Shown one piece after another: positions 1 through 9,700 of a stretch of 64,000 bases of DNA. The translations under genes and the position numbers were made by a program. Each line of letters starts with the position of its first letter. Position 1 is the stretch's first letter. Location: the NCBI RefSeq assembly GCF_015706575.1, contig NW_024037056.1, forward strand, positions 10,553,176 through 10,617,175, read 5' to 3'. Under the pieces are notes generated by a model that did not search any database, had not been told where the DNA came from, and saw only the letters and a list, made by a program, of their open reading frames with translations. Origin of the DNA: Patiria miniata (Eukaryota; Echinodermata; Asteroidea; Valvatida; Asterinidae).

Positions 1-3
1 CTG

Positions 4-507
4 ATGCTGTTTCGTTTAGACTACGAAATGATTAAGTCAATACTTGTCATGGTTCTGCTTCAGACAGTCCTAAAAGTAGATGGAAGATGCAGGAGCATCG
101 AAAGAAACACGGGGTGTCCATATCCTTGGCGAGCATGGGGAGACCACTGCTACTTGGGTATCAGTCTTAAGAAAAATTTCAACCAGGCTGAGAACCACTG
201 CCAAAGTCTCTCCAACCCTGGAAGACCGGCTCATCTGGCATCGGTTACCAGCGATGAGGAGAACCAGTTCATATATGCCTACGCGAAAGCTTCGGGGGTC
301 TCAGGTTTCTGGATTGGATACAGTTACAGCGGGGGCTTCAGCTGGACCGATGGTTCTAGCACCGGGTTTTCGAGCTGGCGCGATGGGTACCCAAATACAG
401 GCGTTAATGACGGGTGGAATTGCGTCCCCATGTATGACATACTCTGGGCCCTTCAGTGGTGTACAAACTCGCGTAATTTCGTCTGCAAGATGGCGCGGAT
501 CGCTTAG
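4..507 (+). CDS. Secreted C-type lectin-domain protein, single exon
   Basis: This is a small secreted protein with one C-type lectin domain. Residues 9-27 form a hydrophobic signal peptide. A second ATG at position 28 has a better context (G at -3) and gives a cleaner signal peptide without the acidic first eight residues, so translation may start there. The lectin domain covers about residues 38-163. Its cysteines fit the long form: C38-C49, C66-C161 and C140-C153, with C29 left over and perhaps used between chains. The core WIGL motif appears as WIGY (103-106). The sugar-binding EPN position reads YPN (129-131), and the WND position before C153 reads WAL (148-150), so the usual second calcium site looks lost. 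The frame is open from signal peptide to the TAG at 505-507 with no intron. The frame is also open to the left edge, so an upstream part cannot be excluded. Ligand unknown; innate immune lectins of this size are common in echinoderms (family knowledge). Confidence 0.88.
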   Translation: MLFRLDYEMIKSILVMVLLQTVLKVDGRCRSIERNTGCPYPWRAWGDHCYLGISLKKNFNQAENHCQSLSNPGRPAHLASVTSDEENQFIYAYAKASGVSGFWIGYSYSGGFSWTDGSSTGFSSWRDGYPNTGVNDGWNCVPMYDILWALQWCTNSRNFVCKMARIA

Positions 508-1625
508 AGATTGTCATTTTGTCACCCGCAAATAATTATTATATAAGCAATATCTACGGCAAGTCGATTGTCGCGTCTCAATATCTACGGCAAGTCAATG
601 CTCAGAAACAACATTTCAACTTAGGACAGACACAGAGGTGCAGACGGTTACCTGTCAACTCAGAAGAGCTGTCAGGAACACTGCATCTTTTCCCACTGTT
701 AATGTTTTGTTACATCAGTATATGAAACTTAGCCAAAGTATCTGGAAAGCAGTCATGCAAAGCTTGTTTCTAGGGGAAGAACTTTGAAAGCAAAATGGCC
801 GCTGAACTGAGCGCCATGGCTACGCTGTACTATGCGTGACATTCCAAGTATGGTGGTATAACTTATACGGTGCACATCTACCACGAATATGGGAGAAACT
901 GTAATGTCCACCACCTGATTGGCTGGCATGGAGCGACCATCGCTAGACTTGAGTGTCAGTCACGTTGCGCCTAACGTTTACCGTGCCGATGAGAAACTGT
1001 GTCGAGGTCTGTCCAAACAACAAACAACCTGAAAGACCAAGTCATGACACCGGTATAAACAGCGAGGAAGAGACCCTTTTTAAGAACCTACGCGACAGTT
1101 TATTCTTGATACATGTACACGCGATAGGGCATTCATCACTGCGCTTTTTTCAGCTCTATAGTCTACGACTTTTCCGGTTTCCAGACCAAATGCAAATCTC
1201 AGGTCATTATAGCGGCTAATAATGTAAGTGTATAAGTTGGCAACTTCTATAATGACCATTTTCATATACAGATACTTGCAGTCTTGCACGCGCGCATGCA
1301 TGGAATTACATTTTTTTTAATGCAAGTTATGAATTTATGAATTCAATTTTTTTTTTCAAAACTGATAACAAGCCTGACGGTTACTTTACGTCCGGAAATA
1401 CCCGACCGATTCGCGAACATATCCGAATGTCAACGAAATGTAATCGGTAAGCTTCGAACATTTTTGGAAACGTGCACTCCTGCCCGTTTTTGGTCATGTT
1501 CATCTTTAGGTGTGGCGCCAACCTGACCTTCAAGATTTGTCAGAATAGTCAGCATCTTTTGGTCTGGAAACCAGACTATGACAAACCCTTTATCAGAGGC
1601 TCTCTTTCATTAGAATGAAAATAAT
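508..1625. other. Intergenic, no gene seen
   Basis: This is the 3' flank of the lectin gene. There is a short direct repeat of a CAATATCTACGGCAAGTC word near 549-597. No convincing exon or named repeat was seen. Short open frames here lack domain content. Confidence 0.5.
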
Positions 1626-2460
1626 AACAAATAATAATAAGTACAATTCGTAGTTAGATTTAAAAGGAATTATGCATGTTATTTGTGCACATTGCATCAC
1701 TTTCAATTTCTCTCGAAGTAATTAATTTTGTGTCAAGCACGATAGTTTAAAAAAAAAACAGTTAAGTCGGCTAATTTTCGAATGAGGAGATTTTTTTCCC
1801 AAAAAGTCGCTTGTGTAAAAGTGGTGTTTCCAGTTTTAGTCAACCTGGAATTAGATTTTCCGCTTGGATAGCATTCGACATTTATTATCATTTCTACAAT
1901 ATACATTTTCTATAATCGGAATATGTATACCTTGGAAGGAAATGTTTGAAAAAAAAGTATTCAGATCTAAATGGAGTTGGATGTTATCCGTGCACATTAC
2001 TTTAATCACTTTCAATTTCTCTCGAGGTAAATATATGTGTGTCATCAAGCACAACAGTTTTTTGTTTTAAGTTAAGTAGGCTAATTTTCGACTGAGGAGA
2101 TTTTTTCCCATGAAGTTGCTTGTGTATTTGTGAAATATTAACAAATAATAATAAGTACAATTCGTAGTTAGATTTAAAAGGAATTATGGATGTTATTTGT
2201 GCACATTGCATCACTTGGAATTTCTCTTGAGGTATATATTACATTTGTATCAAATACGATAGTTTCAACTTCTTCAAAGAGGATATTTTCGACTGAGGAG
2301 GTTTTCCCATGAAGTCGCTTGTGTTTTTTGTGAAATATAATGTGTTACCAGTTTTAATACCTGAAATCAAATTTGCCGCAGGAAAGCATGTGGCATTAGG
2401 TCTTTTCTGACAGTCATATCCATGTTCTATAATCCCAACTATGACATTGTACACTTCCGT
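1626..2460. repeat. Diverged local direct repeats
   Basis: Segments starting near 1626, 1975 and 2147 share the order: AATAATAATAAGTACAATTC or its remnant, GTGCACATT, TCAATTTCTCTCG, then GGCTAATTTTCGA, GAGGAGATTTTTTCCC and GTCGCTTGTG. A further fragment (ATCAAATTGCCGCAGGA) recurs at about 3950-4060. The pattern suggests old tandem duplication. No coding content was seen. Confidence 0.6.
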
Positions 2461-2560
2461 TCATCGGATTGACTTCAAACTTGGCACAAACCAAGACCAC
2501 AATATAACAACATGAGCATAGGCAAGTGTAGTCAAGATTGCGTCGTCATCGCAGGGAATG

Positions 2561-2568
2561 TGACGTCA
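2561..2568. promoter_or_regulatory. CRE-like palindrome TGACGTCA
   Basis: A perfect TGACGTCA word lies in otherwise featureless sequence (2461-2894). It matches the CREB/ATF consensus. Whether it acts is unknown; two more copies occur in the window (6156 and near 31360). Confidence 0.2.
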
Positions 2569-2894
2569 TGTGATAAAGAATCGCGGGTATCACTAGTATA
2601 TAACGCAAACATTGAACGCATATAGGCCCTGATTGTTTTCACAAATTGTCATTAAACTGTCGTAATGGTGTGCTGTGTTGATGTTAATTAAAATGTGGAA
2701 TTAGTACAGTAAGAATTTGCCAGAGCTTTTTTTTTCTTGAAGTCTTAGCCTCGGGTTTGTGTTTGAGAGGTGTTTTAAAAAGCTCAAACAAGCCTCTGGA
2801 ACAGTCGACGTTTTCGGGAAACATTTGGGCAGTTAAAAATAATCCTGTATTATATTCGGTCGTGACTGTAAACAAATGTAAAAGTTCTCACAGA

Positions 2895-3066
2895 TTGATT
2901 TAGTGAAGTTCTGCATGTAGCACTTTCAAAATCTAGGATATGAAAGCCCAAATCATAAGCTTTCTTTTAGTTCAAATCACTCATGTACTTGCTACATGCA
3001 GAACTTCACAAAAGCAATAGTCCAAACATTTGGGTTTCATTTTTTTTACTCACCTTGTATACATGT
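2895..3066. mobile_element. Deleted copy of the 41.4-kb snap-back element
   Basis: The sequence from TAGTGAAGTTCTGCATGTAG to the ACTCACCTTGTATACATG end matches the outer parts of the element at 41414-41916, with most of the middle missing. Outer arms pair as CTGCATGTAGC against GCTACATGCAG. It is a non-autonomous internally deleted derivative with no coding potential. Confidence 0.7.
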
Positions 3067-3630
3067 AGAGGAGGAAAACGGTTTCTTCGAATATTCTCTG
3101 TGATTTTATTCTGTAAATTGAAGAGATGAAAACATGACTAAGTTAACTCGTCCGTTGACGAAGTGGATAGTGAATTAGTGAATTATTTAACGTTAATATT
3201 ACAAACATGGACAATGATATGTTTCAAGAGTAACCACTTTCGACATATTGTCTCCCAGAAATAAATAGAAAATGCTTTGACATTCTTTCAGCCTAATTAC
3301 CATATTAAGCTATCATAATGTCAAAAAGGAAATAATATCATTAATTCTAAGCATCACGTTTGAACAGAAATGAGAACATTTGAATCGCAATTCGTTTCCC
3401 TCCAAGACCAGTATTGGGTACCGGCGGCCATTTTGTGGACATACTAACAATTTATGAACAAAATATAAATTACAGGAAGGAACATAAGTTCTGTGTTCTT
3501 TTCATTTGCCATTCTGTGGAAAACAGTTTCAGAACAAAAAAAACCCTAGAGTATAAGGCCTAATCATGCAATCGGCACTTTGTCAAGTTTGTACACAGGG
3601 CGATTGCTTTTACGGCATAAAACACGACCT

Positions 3631-3669
<39 letters not shown>

Positions 3670-4190
3670 CATAAAACATTGACGAAATAAAGTACAGTAG
3701 AGTGACTTCACAAGAATAATTCGTAGCTTATAAAATAATTAGGAACTAAACTGTTTCACCTGTAAGTGGAAGAAATGCGAATGAGACGATCAGTTAACTC
3801 GTTAACACGACAAACAAATGAAGAAATAAATAGTTCGGCGGATATAGGCTTCAGTGGTGCATCAAAAGCAGAGAAATTAGTTCTTCCTTTAGAAATGATA
3901 AAATTAAACAGTTATGGTTTTTTTTTGTTTTACCCGTGACATGTATTTAATTTGTGAAATATTTGTGTTATCAATTTTTGCCTATAGTCGATGGAATCAA
4001 ATTGCCGCAGGATATAGCGTGCAACGTTTTAACTTTCTGTGATCGGAATATCCACACCACAGTTAGGTCAGAAACATAACTGTGACGAAATTCTACGATA
4101 TATCCACAAATGCAACATAAACATCTAATTGTTTTGCCACGCCTCCATTACAACTCTTATCTATTCTGCTTAGCCACACCTCCTTGATAT
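3067..4190. other. AT-rich intergenic stretch with poly(A)
   Basis: The stretch holds a 30-base A run (3635-3664), a fragment of the 1.6-kb repeat family near 3950-4060, and otherwise no recognisable feature. Confidence 0.5.
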
Positions 4191-4194
4191 TGTA

Positions 4195-4420
4195 CATTTT
4201 GCGCATGTGCGGGAGAGGGGAGCGTCGATGGTTGGCTGGACACAGTGTTGCCCTCATCACCTGAAGGCGTTGCGGACCTGCGACGAACCCGGCGGGGCCC
4301 GGGCCCTTAAATTGCATGGTGAACGGTCCGGCCTTGCAGGGCACCAGCGACACTGCATGTTCGGCGGATCATTGGCGCTCCCCCCACTCCTGCCTCCATG
4401 CTTTACCGAACTGTCACTGC
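4195..4420. other. GC-rich island, no recognised gene
   Basis: About 220 bases are clearly richer in C+G and CpG than the flanks. Overlapping short open frames occur on both strands, as expected from base composition alone. I recognise no domain. The sequence 4421-5333 after it is T-rich low-complexity DNA without gene features. Confidence 0.4.
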
Positions 4421-5334
4421 TTGGATGTTTTTTTGGCATTTCTTTCCTTTTGTCTCTCGCAGCTCTCACGAAGTGTCTTTGTTTTTCATGTCGTACGTCT
4501 TTTTTGGCTGATTAGCCTACTGTTCTGTAACGCAGAAGTATTGCTTATGGCACAAAGGGCACTAGTTTGCCGAACGTGCCATTACATTACATCAACAACA
4601 ACAACAACACACCACAGATTTAATCAGGTCTCACTTTAAAAATTTGATGAGCTTACTTACAAATTAAACGCATGATGTTTTCCTGATAAAAATGCAGAAT
4701 TCCTTTTTTTCAAGTTTCGTTGATTTATATCTTTTTCTTTTTTGTTTTTTTTTTGGGCGGGATGGGGAAGTGATTTGTTGGGTTGCTGGGGGTTGTTTGT
4801 TTGTTTTGTTTTGTAGGGGTGTAATTTGTTTTTGTTTTTTGTAGTTTGTTTTGAGTTTTCGTGGAGAAGTGATCAATCTCAAACAAGTCACTAAGAAAGA
4901 GTAGTTTGCAAACAAAATATTGGGCCGTTCATAATGACCTCTATTCTATTTTGATCGTGACGATGTTTAACATGTCAGTGATTGTCAGTCGGAAGTTCGG
5001 TGATTTTTTATTTGTTTTTTTTGTGTTGTTGTTGAGATATGAAACATTCAGCAGTTCTCTGTGACCAAAAAAGGTTTCTTGAACTTTATTGCGCAATTAC
5101 GAAAAAGCCCGTTCTTGCGCCCATCACTGCACACAAAAGTTGACTTTACGATTTGCTGGGTTGACTTTGTGAAAGAGCGCCATCTATTTATCTACCCCTA
5201 TCCCAACGACTGAGGGCACCCTCCATGCCAACTGTGTTTTCTCATCCTTAACGGATCTACTGCAAAATGGGCTTCAATTCACACAAAAGTTCACAACGTA
5301 CACAAAATGTCTGTTTGTGTTCTATGTGCAAGAT

Positions 5335-5872
5335 ATGGTGGCCCTGAAGGGACATCGCATATCGCAAACGTGTGCGCACACGTATGCGATGTCGTGAAAT
5401 TAATCGCGAATATGTGCGCACACGTATGCGATGTCGTGAAACAATTCGCGAATATGTGCGCACACGTATGCGAATTTGTTTGCAATGTCGTGAATTTTAT
5501 TGCATACTTTGTCGCATACCTTTCAGTAAAATTCCTAATGAACTGGGGAGTTGTAGCAGCTAGTCTGGAATCTAGACGTACTGTTAGATATAAATAGGGT
5601 CTGACTAATAAACCTTCACGCGCACGCTGTTCCTCGTGCAATCGTTACTACTAGTACTGTCGAGCGCAAACTTGCTACTTGCGCGAGTTTGAAATTTGCG
5701 CGCGCAAGTTTCAAACTTTCAAAATTGATTTCCGCATACGTGTGCGCATATATTCGCGATAAATTTCGCGACATCGCATACGTGTGCGCACATATTCGCG
5801 ATAAATTTCGCGACATTGCATACGTATGCGCACACGTTTGCGATATGCGATGTCCCTTCAGGGCCACCATAG
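5335..5872. mobile_element. Long-inverted-repeat DNA element with 42-bp sub-repeats
   Basis: The left end TGGTGGCCCTGAAGGGACAT is matched in reverse at the right end (ATGTCCCTTCAGGGCCACCA). Each arm of about 135 bases holds near-identical units spaced exactly 42 bases apart (CGTATGCGAT at 5381, 5423 and 5465), each with a TGTGCGCACA palindrome. The flanks show TA next to both ends, compatible with a TA target duplication. No transposase frame is present. It looks like a non-autonomous snap-back DNA transposon upstream of the syndecan gene. Confidence 0.85.
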
Positions 5873-6099
5873 CAAGATGTTTACTTATTAAAAGCTCGGG
5901 CTAGGCTGCACCATCACCAGTTTTTAGGGTGTACTTTCTTTTTAATTGTCCATTCGAAAAAGTAACAGCTTTGAAAAAACTTTAAACTTGTTTTTCTTTT
6001 TCCTTTTTGTATTTAAAACGGGAGGGGTGGGTGGAGTTTTGCAATACGAGGATGGAAACTGAACACATCCCTTTTCTTATCAAAGTTCCTAAGTTATTA

Positions 6100-6661
6100 C
6101 GCAAACGGTGATTCATTTGTTGGCTTTTTCCCGGAAGGTGATGTTCCGTTCATTCTGACGTCATGAGGTCATCGGGTACAATTAGTCATAGGTGATCGTC
6201 AACCAGCCGTGTTATCTGAGGAGATTTATAGCAGGATACCAGTGAGATTAATTATTCATCAAACAAAATAATTTACCCTGCGATTTGGCTTTTTAAGGAA
6301 TGATATATTGGGAGATTATTGAAAAATATCTCAGAAACACTAAAATAAGAATGAAATATCAACGACATGTGAGAACGATAAATTTCTGGTCAAATATTCA
6401 CAGCTCCGAGTCGAATAAAATAATCTCTTATCGAAAATAATATTACTGCGCTCGGTTTTGTCATCGCCTGCCGAGGCGTAGGACTCACTTAATAGCTTGC
6501 TCGCTTACAATATAGTTCCAGTTTACATGCGCGATCGACGTTGCGATAGTGTGATAAACGATACATTTGTGGAAACTTTTGACAGTCGGAATCGTACATT
6601 TTGTGACATTTTTGAACAGTTTATCAGGGAGTAAGAACCGGGCCGGTTGGCCGAAATCACC
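6100..6661 (+). promoter_or_regulatory. Probable promoter and 5' UTR region of the syndecan gene
   Basis: This repeat-free stretch lies directly upstream of the signal-peptide exon. It contains a perfect CRE-like TGACGTCA at 6156-6163. The start codon context is ATCACCATGA with A at -3, and an in-frame TAA at 6632-6634 fixes the first Met. I cannot place the transcription start, and no clear TATA box was found at a telling position. Confidence 0.35.
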
Positions 6662-6727
6662 ATGAGGCTTATTGTACAGATATGGATGCTTCTGGCATTA
6701 TTATTGGTCGAGCGTAACTTCGCAAAG
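6662..6727 (+). CDS. SDC: Syndecan exon 1: signal peptide
   Basis: This exon gives 22 residues: a short basic start, the hydrophobic core LIVQIWMLLALLLV, then ERNFAK. Joined to exon 2, the AKA motif at residues 21-23 is a plausible signal peptidase site. The donor AAG|GTAGGAG is in phase 0. A signal peptide alone in exon 1 followed by a very long intron is usual for syndecan genes. Confidence 0.9.
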
Positions 6728-9700
6728 GTAGGAGAATTTTCACGGATATTTTTTGGGGAGTTGTGAAATAGTGTACACAAGGCAATGGGATGTGATTTTG
6801 TGCATGGAGACCTGTGTGTACATTTGTACGTGTGTTGTACAAAATGCCGTGTGTTTTCGGCGTTTGGCATGTTTGGTTCACAGAATCAAAGGGGAAGTTG
6901 TCTGTCATATCACTTTGTCGGTAATAATAGTATATAGTTTCTGTTCAGGCCAATTCCATTTTTCACTAATTTTAGTAATTTTTTTGGTGTGATTCACACA
7001 CTGTCAGTGTCACTGTCAGTCACCGTGTGATTATGTGAGTTTAACTTTAATTTAATTAAAATAATGCAATAATTCCATAGCCTAGGCTTATTGTCTTCTG
7101 TTATTGTTTTAAATCGAATCCTACATTTATTTGCAAAGTATTTCATCTTCTTTTTGTGATTGGTGGCCCTGGAGGACTTTTTTTAAAAGGGAAATAAAGT
7201 CCGAAATTCTAATATTAGTCTGATTCCCAACTCTTTTAAGTCAAAGTCGCATTGGTAATGCTAGTACTAGTAGTAGTGGAACCAGACAAAAAATTCGTTT
7301 GGGCAGAAATTTCGGAATGAATGTAGTATCCAGGCACCACTTCAGCAGTTATGTATTAAATCTATGGAGGGTCAAGAACATTTTCTAAGTAGGCCTATTT
7401 CCTTAAAAAATGGAAATGTTTCTCACTCCCAGATTCATGTCTTTCCAACATTTATGCAATGGCTGACCTTTATTCAGATGATATATACATCGGATGATGT
7501 AATAAGAAAAAGTGGGGTCAGGTTGCAACATTCTTTCTAAAATTTCTAAGTCCCCCCAAAACACTCACTGCGCATATTGGTGCCGTGCGCGCCAGTACAA
7601 TACTGAAAATAATCCAGGTTCGGTTCACGGTCAAATAGCCACTGCCTTTTTTACTCGGACTCGGAGATGTGCATGTTGAATTTAACTTCCCATGTAACTT
7701 GAAAGGATCCTCAACATTCTTTCGGACAGAAATAAACGTTTTCCTCTTGCCAGTTGAGAATTATGAGGTCTTTTCTTCCTGGAGGCTAGTTCCTGTTTTG
7801 GTCAGTGACAATTTGGAGATTTTTTTGGGGTCCGGTTTGGGAAGAAGAGAAATGGATGCAGCGAAACTTCATGCCTGCATACCTACGTGTATGGGTTCAA
7901 GGCTTTGTGTGAACGAGCGTTACAAACATAGCGTTCAGTCATTACTAAATTTCCTGTTGATGGCCGTCGCCATGGGAGGTCGATATATGCTTGCCGGCTA
8001 TTCATGATTGAAACCCTGAAAAACAAGACCCTTATGAACCAGAGTTGAAAGACGGAACAAAGTGAATCTCGTTCCGAAGGGCAAGGTGAAACTCATTAAC
8101 CCTAACCCTGCTGAATCCAACAGGATCCAACTACATGTATATTATATACCCGATGGAGCCTGTTGGATTGAGCAGTATTTAAACCCCTTGTGTACATTCC
8201 TGCTGCAAAATGTTGGATTCAGCAGGCAACTGAACTGCATTATTTTGGACTTCTATTTCAATACAAAATTGGTGGGAAATGAATTTCTCCCTTCCAAACC
8301 ACCCCTTCACAAAATGTTTGAACCCAACTCTGTGAGCCAGGTACATGTAGCTATTGGCTCTTGGGAACAATACGCTCAACGCACACACCAGCATGCATTT
8401 GCACACAAATACCGCGCCATGGAACAAGGATGATCGTACATGTAACTGTTGATTAGTAAATCACATTCAGTCACCATGGGTGAAGGGGACTTTTTGCGCC
8501 CCGGCGTTAACCCTAACCCCCTAGGCCCTTGTTGCTTACAACCATCCTCAATCCTCCAAAATCCTCCAAAATTTTTCAACTCCGCCTAAATTTTTCAAAA
8601 TTGTCAGACAGTCCTGCCTCAAAATGCATTCATCCTCAATCCTCCAAAATCCTCCTCATCCCAAAACTTTGCACTCGTGTTTAAATAAGGGAATAAATGT
8701 GTGCTCCGGAGGTTTTTATCACTCTGTTTAATACCACTTAGAGTCTGGGTGCTGATAATTACCCGAGCCGGAGGCGAGGGTAATTATCAGCACCCAGACT
8801 CTAAGTGGTATTAAACAGAGTGATAAATACCGACGGAGTACATATTTATTCCCATTCATAAATACCTTTTCGGTAAAAAAAAATCATATAATTCGTTCAA
8901 AACATCCCGATTTTGTTCAACAAATTCACTTTATGCTTTTTGAAACATCCCTCCTGCAAAATAATGGAGTGTTCAGCTGGCGAGTAAGATGAAAACAACC
9001 CTTTTATGGAGATTGACGCGCGCGTATCATGTTCTACGCGATGTCGCGCAGAACGCACCTGGCGCGTTGCGTTTTGAATTTTGAACTATAAAATTCTAAC
9101 TCCCTGGTAGTGTTGCGCATGCCTACGTGAGGATTGTGAACGTTCAACCAATGAAACGATAAGAGGCACTGGATTTTTAGGAGTCCACATTTTATTGTGA
9201 CACTGGAAAAGTGTTTAAGACCAGCTAGCCATGTCTTTATCATCCGTTTAATACCGGCCACGTGACGGGCTGTCGACCAATAGGAATGGCTAAACTGTCT
9301 GAGGTATTTATGAATGAAGGATAACCAACGCCAAATCCTTCAAAATCATCAGACAGTCCTGCCTCAAAATGCATTCATCCTCAATCCTCCAAAATCCTCT
9401 TGTGCTTCAATCACCATTCATCCTCAATCCTCCAAAATCCTCATGTGCTTCAATCACCATTCATCCTCAATCCTCCAGAATCCTCATTTGATTCAATCAC
9501 CATTCATCCTCAATCCTCTAGAATCCTCCAAAACCGCCAGGAGGATTTTGGAGGAGTGAGGTGGGTTAGGGTTAATGGAAGCAATAATGAACGTCTCGTG
9601 ATGTGAGTTCACCAATCAAATGAGAAGCATCTGTATGCCAGTTATACATGTCATGGCAGCCACTACAGCCAAAACATTACACATTCCTGAGCTGCTTTGT

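Noticed and set aside
4207..4639. Coding gene from the overlapping 102- and 107-codon frames in the GC island
   Set aside because: The frames overlap each other and the opposite strand equally, end in low-complexity Phe/Leu/Ser, and show no domain.
5257..5904. Overlapping open frames on both strands with His/Cys/Ala periodicity
   Set aside because: They are translations of the 42-bp units (14 codons each) in the inverted-repeat element.
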